A stretch of 64,000 bases of DNA, taken from positions 73,973,340-74,037,339 of the forward strand of contig CM072812.1 of assembly GCA_037013495.1 (NCBI GenBank), in the 5' to 3' direction. Position 1 is the first letter of the stretch. Each line of letters starts with the position of its first letter. The notes beneath the pieces are model-generated. The model did not search any database. It had not been told where the DNA came from and worked only from the letters and a program-made list of their open reading frames with translations. Shown one piece after another: positions 44,785 through 56,839 of this stretch. The stretch is from Hippophae tibetana. Its lineage: Eukaryota > Streptophyta > Magnoliopsida > Rosales > Elaeagnaceae. Both the position numbers and the translations under genes were made by a program.

Positions 44785-47504
44785 TAAAAATAAAGATTAA
44801 AAAAATTAACAAAAAGTAAAAAAAAAAGATATAGTTTTATTATCTACCAAACGTTCTTGTTAAAGAAAAATATAATTGATTTATAAGTAAATTGATCGAA
44901 CATTCATTAAATTAGTAATTATTAATTATATTAATTATCATTTTTAATATAATAAAAATAATTATATTATATAAAATAATTATTTATAAAAATATATTTT
45001 TATATTTATTAGTGTAAAAAATTAAAAATATATATCTAAAAATATATTTATTATATTAACATAAAAAATAAAAAAATAAAAGTAAAAGAAAAATTGTCAT
45101 TTTGGATCGTGACCAAATATCCCACTGTTTTATATGTAAAGATAAAGAAATAGGAGTATAGGAAGGGATTTAGTTTGAATTCAACCAATAAATCATTAAA
45201 TCCTCACAACTCACAAGTTATCATTTTGAGGGCACCCAAATATCGAATTTTTTGAAATAATAAATCCAGATATAAAAAAAGTATATAAATTAAATTAAAA
45301 GGAAGGATTCACGGTCCAAATAAGTCCTGAAACGTAAGTTTGGGATTTGTACCTTTTTTGCAGATAATAAATTAAGAAAAATCATTATTTTATGCAAAGC
45401 TAATAACTTTAACAGCAAAGCACCAGTTTGACTACATTTTTTCTAATCCGAATCACCTAGTACTTCTTTTGAGACTTCCGAAACAGCCTTGCAGGAGTTA
45501 TAATCGAGGGTTACAAGTTAAATTATAATTAAAGGTATATTTTTTTTAATATTATTTATATTGTATTTTTATATTAATTTATTTCGTATTTATATTTATA
45601 ATGATAAAAATTAATGACTTTAAAAACATAAAAAATATTTATCAATTTTTACTCAATTTTTTTATCTATTGTATTCGTGTCTTACAATTATAACTCTTAA
45701 TTATAATTATTTAATGAGTTTAAAACGGTAGTATTAATTTTATCAAAACGAAAAAAAAAGGACTACCTTATTAATGTAGGTAGATATGATTGTGTAAGCA
45801 TGTGATTATATATAATGTTATTAAAAAATAGTTATAATTACTTTGGATTTTTTACGTGGCATGTGCATTTAATTTATTGTTATATTTTTAGTATTATATT
45901 ATATGTTATTATAAATATTAAATATGTGTATAAAAGTGATCGAAAACATATATCACATCTTTGTGAATTATATTAGTAAAATCTAAAGTAGAGAATTATT
46001 TGACGTGTGCAAGATATTTGTTTTTGAATTGAGTTATACTTTACTTCTTATATTGCTAATGTTTAGATTTTCTTTTTCTTTTATCTTTTTTGTGTTAAAA
46101 TAGGAATCATTTGTCTATCTCAATTTATGTGAACATGGTTTATAATTTTTTATAAATAATAATAATAAAATTCCTTTTAAAAATGATATATTAAATTAAA
46201 TTTCAAATTAAGAAATTGAAAATATTATATTTTTTAGAACGTTCATTTCTTATTTTACATAACAATTCCTTTGAAGGGCGATAAATATATTAATAAAAAC
46301 CTTGCGACAAACTTTTATTTAATTAAAAGGTATAAATTTTAAAACTCATAAATATATTATTATATCACAAATAAATTTAAAAATAATTATAAAATATTAT
46401 TTTTATTATGCACGCAAATTAAGTTGATCTGTTTTAAAGGATTTATACCTAATATTAAAATAAATTGAAATTTTATAGATTTGAACTCATGCAGTTGTAA
46501 TTATTAATATTAAGGACGATAATAAATAATTTAAATATATTCAAGTATTTTTTATTTAGATATATCAAGGTATTCTTAGATATATTAAAGTATTCTTTTG
46601 TATCAAACTATTTAAATATATAGATATTAATAAAATTATTTATAAAATTAAGATAAATATTTAATTATAACGAAAAATATATATATTTTAAATTATGTTT
46701 ATTTAAAAATTCAAATTATTTAATAAAATTATTAGTAATAATATTATATGATATTTGCAAAAGTAACTAACAAAAAAACACAAATTATAAACTAATTCAC
46801 TAGACTGACGACAATACAACTAACTCTTAATACATACCTTGTATTAAATAATCCCTGCATTGAAAAGAAGTTACAAATCTCCTTTCTAAATTAAATTTAA
46901 AATGGTGCACCTAGATATAGCACGATACCACAATAAATTTCTTGTACATAAATTTAATATTAGAATTTTGATCATAGTGTGAGTTATAAAATATTATTTT
47001 TTTTAAAAATTTAAATATGTTTATATAATTAATTTAAGTGAATTGTTGTTAAAATATCCTATTATTTTGTTAATAATTGAATAATTTATATCTAAAGACA
47101 TTAAAAATTGTTAAATTTTTTTAGATAAATGTAACAAATTTTCTGCTACATGAATTAGCATACATAGAGAGGAAAAAAATAGTACAACATAATTTACCAT
47201 TATTTTTATTTTATAGGAAGAAAAAAATAATACATCTCAAATGTTACTTAAATTTAATTTAATTCATGTTAGATTCACATATTTTAATTTATATTCAATT
47301 TAGACAATAAATTACAATACAAATTACCACCCGATACATAATCTCAGTATTAATTTTACATTTAAATTATAGCTAATTAAGCTACTTATGATATAAAATC
47401 TACTTTGATATGTAAAAAATCTTGTACTCGAATTACAATTATTAGTAAAAATAAATAGTGTAATTATTTTAAAAAATATTGTTAATTTAATAACTATTCC
47501 CCAA
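44785..47504. other. AT-rich intergenic sequence
   Basis: No gene recognised. 44880-45035 weakly matches the reverse-oriented dispersed repeat at 39200-39335. Otherwise only A/T tracts and short ORFs of no clear kind. Confidence 0.55.
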
Positions 47505-48623
47505 ATACGATGGATGGATAATGTGATGCATCTTATATTTCGATGTAAGATATATCCAAGTTTCTCTATCAACCAGAAAGAGGTCTGTGCCAAGACGATC
47601 CACTATCGCTCCATTTCTTCCTAGTATGAACAAAAGGGTTTGTCTTCTCTTATATATAAAGCCCAGGAAATAAAAAGCAATTCAAGGACTACGTACAAAC
47701 AGAACTGGACCAGCCATTTCCCATATACTCTTCGCGGATGATTCCTTGAATCTCTCTCTGTAGAGCATCACTTACAAAAAATTTGGAAGTCAATAATATT
47801 ACTAAAATGCTATAACATGCACTCATGAAAATAACAAGACTGAAATACAACTTTTGGACATTCAATGCATATGAGGTATTGAAAAATATCTAGTGCTACC
47901 TAATTTGGTCGATGTATAAGTCTAAACTGTAAACCTTCGAATTCCTTCGTGATAAAGTGCAGCAAAGGATTCAGGGTTGGACAAAGAATTTTCTATCTCA
48001 TGCTAGCAAAGAAATATTACTAAAATAAGGTTTTTCAACAACTTTGCAATGTCTTGTTTCTTACTTCCTAAAACACTTTGCAAAGAAATAGGATCCCTTA
48101 TGGCAAGATTTTAGTTGTGAGATTCTGATTGTGAAAACAAAATTCATTAAAAGAGCCGGAAAGAATTGCCGAAAACCAAAAGGGAAAGGTAATAGGGACA
48201 TAATTAGATAAATAAAATGTTTATATTTACTGAAGCAAAATAGGTTAAAGTTTTAATTTTTCTTATGTATCTTATATTCCACATTGTTTTTGTATGAATA
48301 TTGTAAGTGACTTTTGAGTTATCTATAAACAAATCATTTGCTTATATGAAACAAGTTTATGAAAGAATCTATTTGGAAATATTAAAAAAGTTTTTTTTTT
48401 CTCATATCCTATTTGTAAGTTGAAGTTCTCTTATCCTGAGAGAGTGAGTTTAATTAATCTAATTTTTATTCATCTATTTTTTATTTTCTATGTGCTTCTA
48501 TATTATTGGTACATTTACATTTCATCCCGCGTAAAAAGAGGGTTCAGATTCAAAGACTTAAGGCTCTTCAATCTTGCTATGCTTGCAAAACAAGGGTGGG
48601 GACTCATCTCAAATCCATCTTAT
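47505..48623 (+). pseudogene. LINE piece 1: reverse transcriptase
   Basis: Readable from WIM...YIQVSLST through the catalytic FADD and the thumb region to KGKG at about 48195; then about 330 bases without LINE similarity (48195-48525), possibly a small solo LTR, after which RGFRFKDLRLFNLAMLAKQG resumes up to the CACTA end. Many stops. Confidence 0.85.
48621..48623. repeat. CACTA target site duplication TAT (left)
   Basis: Matches 53532-53534. Confidence 0.85.
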
Positions 48624-49018
48624 CACTATGCCAAAATGAGGTATTAAAGTCGATTAGGTGAACCGATTTTAAATGCTCAGACTTAAAATTTAAAGTCGGT
48701 TCGTGAATCGACTTTAAATTTTTGTATTTTTTTTACACATTTTACTCATTTTCTATTATACTCAAACCTGTATTCGATCATATAATAGCATAAAAAACCA
48801 AAATCAGTTTAACAAAATTTAAATAATACAAATAATTGAAAAATTAAATATTAATTAATTACTTGAAAATTAAATTTATTATAAAAAAAATAATTTATAT
48901 ACAATACATATATATATTTAACTTAAATTACAAATAATATGATATCTCTTTTTTCATGGATTTTGTGATATTTTCACTTTATTTCAAGAAGATGAAACTT
49001 AGTTTATTTAGAATCACC

Positions 49019-50143
49019 AACATAGTGACCAGGAAACTAAGCAAGAAAGATGAGATGGAATTTGGGTAAAACATAGTTAGTCTATATAACAATTTATTCC
49101 CCTAAATACATAAACACATAAACATCCATCAAGCAAGTAGCACATATGTTAGAGACATAAGAATAGAAAAATTAAAGCATTATAAAAATTATCATGGTGT
49201 TGTCCTATGTTATTCAAGATCATCATATTCTTCTTCTGATTCTTCTTGTGATGTTATAATTTGAACCATGTGTTCTGTCCATTCTTCTCATAAATCATCA
49301 AAAATTTACATATCATAGCCCGACTTGTTCCAACCAAAGAACCATATGTAATTAAATTCAAAATAAGAATTTAATATCATGAATTCATAAAAAATAACTT
49401 ATATATGTTAAAAGATTAGTAAAAGAGATTACCACATCGACACCAGAGTGATATAATAATAACCTCATCCCTTCGAAATCATATTAGCATTGTATTAATA
49501 TTTTGTCTATAAATATGAAGCTATCTAGAATCAAGCTGGTATTTTATTGCTATAATGAGCTCTAAATACGAAGTCAAGTGTAATTTAGATTTGTTACTTG
49601 GGTTGGTTGAGTTTTGGTGCCCATAAACTAATATTTTTGTATTTCCTTAGGGTCAAACAATAATTACTCTTGAAGATATGATGATTCTTGGTAATTTTTC
49701 TTGTACTTGGTTAGCCAATGACTATCATAATGGTGTCATACTAGGGAATTAGGCAAGAGAGATGAGATAAAGTTTGAGCAAAAAATAGGTCCATATAACA
49801 ATTTATTCCCCTAAATACATGAACACATAAACATCCATCAAACAAGCTGCCCAAACTTCAGACATATGAATAGAGAAATTAAAGCATTATAAAAATTACC
49901 ATGATGTTGTCATATGCTATTCAAGATCATCTCTCCTGATTTTTATTGTGATGATATAATTTGAACCATGTATTCTGCTCATTCCTCTCGTAAATCATCA
50001 AAAATTTGCGAGTCATAGCTCGACTTGTTCCAACCAAAGAACTATATGTATTTAAATTCAAAATAAGAATGTAATATCATGAATTCATAAAAAATAACTC
50101 ATATATGTTAAAAAGATATATTGGTAAAAGAGATTACCACATC
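49019..50143 (-). repeat. Duplicated 3' gene segment inside CACTA element
   Basis: About 410 bp at 49019-49437 is repeated at 49737-50143 (roughly 88-90% alike). Each copy contains the minus-strand C-terminal exon reading IFDDL, EEW, E(H/Y)MVQII and a stop; only the left copy keeps the acidic tail EESEEEYDDLE. Confidence 0.85.
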
Positions 50144-50480
50144 TTTAATGGAAATGTTGATATTTGTGATAATTTTGCTCATAAACTTCATGACATAATA
50201 ACCACAAATGACTATCATTTTGTTGTGGAACCTACAAAAAACAAATGTACATGATTTTCTATATTCGAACATCTTTATTATTCAATAGTAAATTTAATTA
50301 AATTATTAATATGCACTTGTACATACCATAACTTTGTCACATATAACCTTATGAGATTTTTTAAGAGCAATGCCCCTACTCTTGTTCCACAGCTTCCATG
50401 TTTTATCAAAATTTAAAATGGTTAATTTTTTATTAAATAGTAAAAAGAACAATAGAAGAAAAATAATTAGCTATAACTCT

Positions 50481-51215
50481 TTACATTTCAACAACTGCTT
50501 TTGTATCTTTACTCAATTCTATAAAAGCTGAGTTACAATACCAAACATGATTTCCATATAGATCAAAGATTACCAATATCCAATGATCTTGGCCTTGTTC
50601 AAACGTTAGTGGCAAAAGGATTATCAACTTCTGATTTATGTTAAGTGTTAATGTCATATCACATAATTGTTTAGTTTTGATGCCAACATCCTTATCTTGA
50701 TATTGATTGGCAAATGAAGAATCATAGATTATTGCTAAATGTGATGAGTGATTAGCTTGAAGTTGATAATAACATGCCTTATATAAAAGAAATATATATA
50801 AATAATTAGACAATATAAATATAATTATATATGTTCTAAATAAATTAAAGTTATTTATTGATTGGGGACTCACTTTGTCAACACTTGAATTATACTTAAA
50901 TAGATCATTTAATATTCAAATAGTTGCAATATGCACTCAATTGATATACATGTTTGGCCAATGTCTACACCAAAAATTTCTATAGGAAGTGGCACAGTCC
51001 ATCCATCATTTATGCTAGATGCCCTTGTAACAATAGTTATCAAAGAGCCAAGATTTCTGCTAAAGTTAATAGCATAATCATAACTATACTTTTTCCATTG
51101 CTTCTTCTTGAATGACTTAGTGCACGATGATTTCCCATTAGATATAGATTTATCACAAGGTACTTGTTTTGTATCTCTTAAATGTGCCGCACTTACTAAT
51201 GTTGGTATAATAGAC
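50481..51215 (-). pseudogene. Ulp1-like cysteine protease part of CACTA-encoded protein
   Basis: Minus strand. 50890-51215 reads DTKQVPCDKSISNGKSSC, a Lys-rich run, INDGWTVPLPIEIFGVDIGQ and SIECILQLFEY. 50481-50873 gives NQKLIILLPLTFEQGQDHWI and LVIFDLYGNHVWYCNSAF: the DHW and D of the papain-like Ulp1 (C48) fold, catalytic His at 50583-50585. In plant CACTA elements an Ulp1-type domain is common in the second ORF. Introns and stops are present; the catalytic Cys part is not recognised. Function of these domains in transposition is unclear. Confidence 0.7.
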
Positions 51216-51299
51216 TAAAGAAGAAGTATTATTTATGTTAATAATAATAAAAGAATAATAATATAACAGTAGTAAAAAAAATATCATCTTAAGTAAAAA

Positions 51300-52430
51300 A
51301 ATAGTACCATGTCAAAATTTATTACAACTTGATTCAACGGCCAAGCCACATATTGTATGTCCAACCGCTTCTTGGACCGTGGTAACATCAAAAGGCACAA
51401 ATAATAGACAATCATCGATCAATGATTGATCAATTACTATTCGCCAATAGTTTGGTAAATATTGATTATGAATCATTCGATCATCGCTTAATTGTTGTAC
51501 CGTTCAAATAACAACAAAGTCCATTGATGAAGGATGATTCAACAAACATTTCATATTCGGTAAATATTTTAAGTGTTATATATAATAAATAAAATATATA
51601 ATAAAAAAATAAAAATAATAGACTATCTACATAAACTTTAAATCTTACCACAAATGATTCATCAAATAGAGGATGACTCATATGTGTGGTAGCTATTGGA
51701 AAGACATTCTCATCAAAACATTCATCATGATGTGATGGATGGTAAGAATGCATAGATTGCATTGGAGATGTTGAACCAATACCTGATTTCATTTGCATTC
51801 TTGGCATAAATGGAGGACCAATAGGATGACTATATCTCATACATGATATAGGTTGGACACCATGAGATTGCATGGGTGGCATGACTGGAATGGATGGTTG
51901 CATGTCTAGCCAATAGGGCATGCCCTGATTGTATTATGTTGACATGCCTAACATGTGCTGTGATTGATATTCTTTTAAAGTGACAATCTCACTTAACATT
52001 GAGGCCTTAAAGAAGCTGATTTTTTTTTCAATTTTACAGTACTTCTCCTTACTGACCATCTGTGTTTTGGAATGTTATAACACTTGCTCATCCAAGTGTG
52101 AGGAACTTTATAACGATTCTGTAAAAACACACTACAAAAGATGAGATATAATACAGAAAAGATATAATATATGTAATTAGTTATAAAATAAAATAGACTT
52201 ACACAAATTATTTTTCATATTTTGAACTTTTCAGCTTCGTCAACCTTAGTCCAATCATTTATATTGATTGGTATACTTGACTTCACAAGTCTATCAATAG
52301 AGGATTTCAATTGTTGGCCATTTTTTCCTAATGGATTACCAGTAGCATAAAATAGAACGGGTATTCTATCATCTGGGTTAAGTACAACATCAGGTATATT
52401 CACCCAAACCTTTCTTTTCAAATGTCCCAA
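51300..52430 (-). pseudogene. Transposase_24-like (TNPA-related) N-terminal part of CACTA protein
   Basis: 52215-52430: KRKVWVNIPDVVLNPDDRIP, VLFYATGNPLGKNGQQLKSS, HVPI-like SSIPININDWTKVDEAEKFK, a good match to the plant transposase (Ptta/En/Spm) type 24 domain. 51660-51921 is a Met/Pro/His-rich linker (MPPMQSHG, PMQSMHSYHPSHHD). 51300-51475: LLFVPFDVTTVQEAVGHTIC. The protein would bind subterminal repeats in the nucleus. Exon borders were not resolved. Confidence 0.75.
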
Positions 52431-53531
52431 TAGATCATTTTAGATCTACAAGCTCTCGTACCCTAGGATTTATGAAATATCTACAAACAATGATGAAATA
52501 GAAATTAATTGACACTTTTAAGTCCATACATAAAAACCAAATATAACAAATATATACACATAAATATAATTATATGAGATTGATTGTAATTACTAATAAT
52601 AATATATCACATCATTTGAATTGATTTTAAATTTAAGTTATATAAAACAAAATTTATATAACAATTTTGTGATAATTAATAATTTTTTTTAAATAACTAC
52701 ACTACTTAAAACCTAAATTTCTAATGTGCATCATATTATTGAATCATATATGTCTTTCCCATTTCATATTAACAAAAATAAATAAATTAAAAACCAATTT
52801 TAAATCATAGTCATTCTCAACAGAATAATATAAAACAAGTTAAACGTATAAATATATAAATTTATCATGAATATATCACAAAATTATTTAATTTAGTACA
52901 AAAATTTATACAAACCTACATAATAAAAATAATAACATACATAATTCAAAACTTACATAATAAAAATAATAACATACATAATACAAAAAAGTATACACAT
53001 AATATACAAAAAATAAAGAAATATAAATAATAAGTGCGTAGAATTCATAGACATACTTATAAGAGTAAATTAAGTGACAAAATGAAGAAAAAATAGTGTT
53101 TTGTAAGTGAGAAAATTGGTATAAAAATTGAGTATTTCGCTAAAAAAATGGATCTAGAAGAGAAATTGGAGAGAAATAAAACCCACTAAACGATGCTGGA
53201 ATTGGTGGTCATAGGTGGTAGGAAAATGAGAAAGAGTGAAGGAGGGAGTGTCAGTCGGTTTGCTAGTTTTGAGTTTAACGGTGTTGGAAAATACGTTCTG
53301 GATGGGGAAGAAAGAAGAGAAAAAGGAAAATAAAAACGTGTGTAGCATCGATTGATGTGTTGAACTAATGTTATCTCCTACGTGTAGCATCGGTTCAACA
53401 TGTCAACTGATGCTACAATCTACGTGTTTTAAGTCAGTTTTTCAACGAACCAATTTAAAATTCATTATAAGTAGGGTTTTCCTAAAAAATGACTTTAAAT
53501 CTCGACTTAAATGCCACCTTTTGTAGTAGTG

Positions 53532-53534
53532 TAT
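53532..53534. repeat. CACTA target site duplication TAT (right)
   Basis: Matches 48621-48623. Confidence 0.85.
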
Positions 53535-53945
53535 TACCAAACTGATGAAACACAAGTATTATAGATGAGTTCCCTTCATGGATGCTAAGATCGGAGCAAG
53601 TGCCTCTTGAGCTTGGAAAGGTATTAAGGAAGCGAAGAAAATCTTAACTAATAGACTAAGATGGGTACCAGGCTAAAATGATTCGATTTAAATTTGGGAA
53701 CAACCTTGTATTCTTATACCAAGATTATTCGAACCAATTCCCCCTAAAGTTGAAGGCTTAACAATGGTGAGAGAACTTCTAAATTCTCATGGAAAATGGA
53801 ATGAAAACTTATTGAAAGAGAACTTTAGATTTGAGGATGTGTAAGTTTTCTCATCCTTACCTTACCCAAGGCCAAACTCTCATGATCAGCTTTGTTGGCA
53901 CTTTGAAAAATGTGGCATGTACATTGTCAGTTATGGGTATAAAAG
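53535..53945 (+). pseudogene. LINE piece 2
   Basis: Reads TKLMKHKYY, FMDAKIGASAS, AWKGIKEAKKILTNRLRWVP, PKVEGLTMVRELLNSHGKWN, LKENFRFEDV, SSLPYPRPNSHDQLCWHFEK, CGMYIVSYGYKS: the region between RT and the C-terminal zinc finger of L1-type ORF2. Cut by the Copia LTR at 53946. Confidence 0.88.
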
Positions 53946-54499
53946 TGTTAGAAAATTTAGATCAATTGGTATAATCACAAATTCCCCCTCCCAAGATCCT
54001 CCTTATCAGAATATTAAAGAAGAGAGAAATAGAAAATACACAACATAGAATTATAGTGCAAACTCCAAATTGGAGAAAAACCACTTTTATTGTCAAAAAA
54101 CAACCAGAGAAAAAATTCATTATGTGGAAAATTGTTACAACCACATTCTCAGTAATTTTCTCACACACCCAAAAGATAAAAGCAATTACAAGCTGAAGAG
54201 AATTTTCCCACAAAATTCTCTCACTCAAAAACTTCTCATACACGTTTTCTCTATTTTTGGGATGGTTGACAATGAAGAAATAAAGTCATATTTATAGCCT
54301 TCAAGTTCCCACTTCATATGCCAAACATTTCTTCATTCACCAAAATTAGGCTACCTAATTTTCCCATTCTTCATTCAAACAAGGTTAGGCATCTCCATCT
54401 TTGACAATATGGGAGACCACCTTCCATGAATTTTCTTCTAAATTAGGCACCTTCTATTTTGACTAACAAACCCAATATTATTTTCAATCAATCATAACA
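53946..54499 (-). repeat. 3' LTR of gag-only Copia element
   Basis: Plus-strand TGTTAGAAAATTTAGATC to AATCATAACA; partner of 55644-56197, more than 85% alike by eye. Confidence 0.88.
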
Positions 54500-54879
54500 A
54501 TCTCCATCTTGATTAAAAATAAACATAGTTACTGCTACAACATTATCTACTCCAAGAGCCATAATTCTTTACACCAAGAATTATCATACTCCACCATAAA
54601 GAGTACACCCACTTAGAATTAATCACCAATTCTAAGAATTTCACATCATCTCATGTCAAAAAACTTGCTGAAATTTATGGTGTAACTCTCACACTTGTTT
54701 TCTTGAGAGTTCCTCAACCATCAATATCCATTCCACCACACACCTTGCATCTATACCAAGCCAATGCCCATGTATAAACTTATGGACCCGCTAGTAGTAA
54801 CACACCCTCTTTCATAGCAATATTTGGAGACTAACGACATACTATGAGGATGTACATGCTCTTTTCAAAGAGTATCACC

Positions 54880-55625
54880 ATAGTCTTCGAAAATAGACAA
54901 TTTCTTTTGAGGTGCTCAGATTGTCCACACCCGTAACACACTATCTTCTTTTTCATGAAATTCTTTTTCTTCCGGCTGTCAACTACTAATACTGAGTTTT
55001 CAACCAAAACATTATTTCCACCACTTAGCTTTTTTTTCTTTCAAAAAATAGCTTGTTGGTAACTTTTGAAAAAAATATTTTCTCCATTCCATGAATCAAG
55101 ATAAGTTTCATGTGTTCATAAGAAGATAGAAGAGACCAGATGAGCCTTAAAGCTATATCTTTATCATCAATTTTAACTCCAATTGTTTCCAGTTCAGAGA
55201 CAATACCATTGAGAACACTGAGATGGTTAGACATAATAGTTCTTTCATTCATACACAAAGTATGAAACTACTGCTTTAGATACACCCGATTTGAGATGCC
55301 TTTTGCCTGATACAATTGTTCAAGCTTTTCTCAGAGTTTTTTGGCCATATATATTCCCTGTACATTTGCAAGAATATGTTTGGCCAAACAAAGACGAATT
55401 ACACATGCAACTCTTAGAGTAAGATCTTCCTAATCTCCATCACTTATGTCAGTTTTACTAGACTCAGTACCGATAATAGGGGCTGGTTTCCCCTTTAACA
55501 CCTTGTGTAACCCGTATTAGATCAACAAATCTTTGACTTGTACTTGCCACAAGCTAAAATTGATTCTCCCATCAAATTTCTCAATATCAATCTTGACTCC
55601 AAAAATTTCTGCTTCTTTATTTGAA
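54880..55625 (-). pseudogene. Tnt1-type gag with intact CCHC knuckle
   Basis: Reads ISNKEAEIFGVKIDIEKFDG, FSLWQVQVKDLL, RLCLAKHILANVQGIYMAKK, LEQLYQAKGISNRVYLKQ, MNERTIMSNHLSVLNGIVSE, LETIGVKIDDKDIALRLIWS and LLSSYEHMKLIL, then knuckle CYGCGQSEHLKRNC at about 54900-54945. Four or so stops, including TAG where Gln is expected. Beyond the knuckle (54512-54880) no domain was recognised. Confidence 0.88.
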
Positions 55626-55626
55626 A

Positions 55627-55641
55627 TTGGCTCTGATACCA
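55627..55641 (-). other. Primer binding site (initiator tRNA-Met)
   Basis: Exact TGGTATCAGAGCC on the minus strand next to the 5' LTR. Confidence 0.9.
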
Positions 55642-55643
55642 GT

Positions 55644-56197
55644 TGTTAGAAAATTTGGATCAAATAGTATAATCACAAATCCTCTCTCCTAAGATCCTTC
55701 TTAGTAGAATATCAAAGAACAGAGAAATAGAAAATACACAACACAAGAATTATAGTGGAAACTCCAAATTTGAGAAAAATCACTTTTGTTGTCAAAAGAC
55801 AACCAGAAAAAAATTCACTATGTGAAAAATTGTTACAGTCACACTCTGAATAATTTTTTCACATCCAAAAGACAAAAAAACAATTACAAACCCAAGAGAA
55901 TTTTTGCACAAAATTCTCTCACTCAAAAACTTCTCATACAAGTTTTTCTCTATTTTTGGATGATTAACAATAAAGAAATGAAGCCATATTTATAGCCTTC
56001 AAGTTCTCATTTCATATGCCAAACATTTCTTCATTCACCAAAATTAGGTTACCTAATTTTCCCATTCTTCATTCAAATAAGGTTAGGTACTTCCATCTTT
56101 AATAATATGAGAAGCCACATTCTATGAATTTTCTTCTAAATTAAACACCTCTTATTTTGACTAACAAACTTAATATTATTTTTAATCAATTACAATA
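55644..56197 (-). repeat. 5' LTR of gag-only Copia element
   Basis: Plus-strand TGTTAGAAAATTTGGATC to ATTACAATA; the terminal CA has changed to TA. Confidence 0.85.
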
Positions 56198-56832
56198 AAA
56201 ATAACCTTGTTCTTAGAAGATAAAAGAACATAGAGAAGTAAATTAGTTGGGTAATACAATAAACCACCAAAGGATAAGAACGTTTGGAAAACAATTTAGA
56301 GCCTTAACATGATTCCAATTAAGCAAAGAACTTTCCTTTGGCAACATGCAAATGACATACTTACCATAAACAACAACTTAGCAAAAAGAGATATGCAACA
56401 CCTACTACTAGAGGAATGACTACCGAGCCAGATTTCATTGATACTCTACCCTCTATTAATGTATCCATCAGGGATTTGATGATTCGACAATGGAAAAATT
56501 GGATGAAGAGTCCTATCATAACACATGAGAAATGGCAACAACTGGCTATGCTTTGGTGGAGAATTTGGAAGATAATGAATGGGAAGATTTTGCAAAACAA
56601 ATCCAGGATAATGGAAGAGGTGACATCCTCTGTCTATATTCACTTAAACGAGATCTGAAATATGTAGTGTCTCAATCTTTTCATTGTAATCTTTTTGTGT
56701 GTTTTAATGTATTTGGTTGACATTGGTGAGGTTTAAGCCAAGTATTCTTCTTTTTGTTGGCCATATCTTAGAGCTAGGTTGTACGGATTCTTTTTATTTT
56801 TTTTTATGGAGTATTTCCCCCAAAGAAAAAAA
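56198..56832 (+). pseudogene. LINE piece 3 and 3' UTR
   Basis: C-terminal reading: NVWKTI, QRTFLWQHANDILTINNNLA, KRDMQ, then IRQWKNWMKSPIITHEKWQQ and LAMLWWRIWK (zinc-finger/C-terminal region of plant L1 ORF2), ending about 56660. The 3' UTR includes TAGAGCTAGGTTGTACGG and ends TTTCCCCCAAAG plus A-run. Confidence 0.85.
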
Positions 56833-56839
56833 CCCCATC

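Larger units (their letters stand above)
48624..53531 (-). mobile_element. CACTA element with relic Transposase_24/Ulp1 gene
   Basis: Ends CACTATGCCAAAATGAGG (left) and, reversed, CACTACTACAAAAGGTGG (right), with a TAT duplication. Subterminal repeats include AAAGTCGATT, AACCGATTTTAAAT (left) and GTAGCATCGGTT/GACTTTAAAT (right). 4.9 kb. A spliced, degenerate minus-strand gene fills the middle; the main TNP2-type transposase is missing. The insertion target is the LINE: its reading resumes directly after the TSD. Confidence 0.93.
53946..56197 (-). mobile_element. Copia (Tnt1-type) element with gag only, minus strand
   Basis: LTRs 53946-54499 (3') and 55644-56197 (5'). PBS TGGTATCAGAGCCAA (minus) at 55627-55641, two bases from the 5' LTR; purine tract CAAGATGGAGAT at 54500-54511. 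Internal region of 1.14 kb encodes gag and a zinc knuckle but no protease, integrase or RT. Flanks AAAAG and AAAAT agree at four of five bases. It interrupts the LINE. Confidence 0.9.
47505..56832 (+). mobile_element. LINE (plus strand) split by two later insertions
   Basis: Three pieces, 47505-48623, 53532-53945 and 56198-56832, form one L1-type ORF2 reading: RT (GLCQDDPLS; FADD at 47731-47742; YLVLPNLVDV; KEILLK), then RFKDLRLFNLAMLAKQGW with ISNPS, [CACTA], TKLMKHKYY, LTNRLRWVPG, [Copia], VWKTI, TFLWQHANDIL, HEKWQQLAMLWWRIWK. It ends in a 3' UTR with TTATGGAGTATTTCCCCC and an A-run (about 56831). 5' truncated: endonuclease not seen. Confidence 0.88.

Noticed and set aside
53154-53390. Minus-strand 78-codon ORF with hydrophobic runs near the CACTA right end
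   Set aside because: Lies in the leader/subterminal region upstream of the Transposase_24-like exon; no motif recognised, likely chance.
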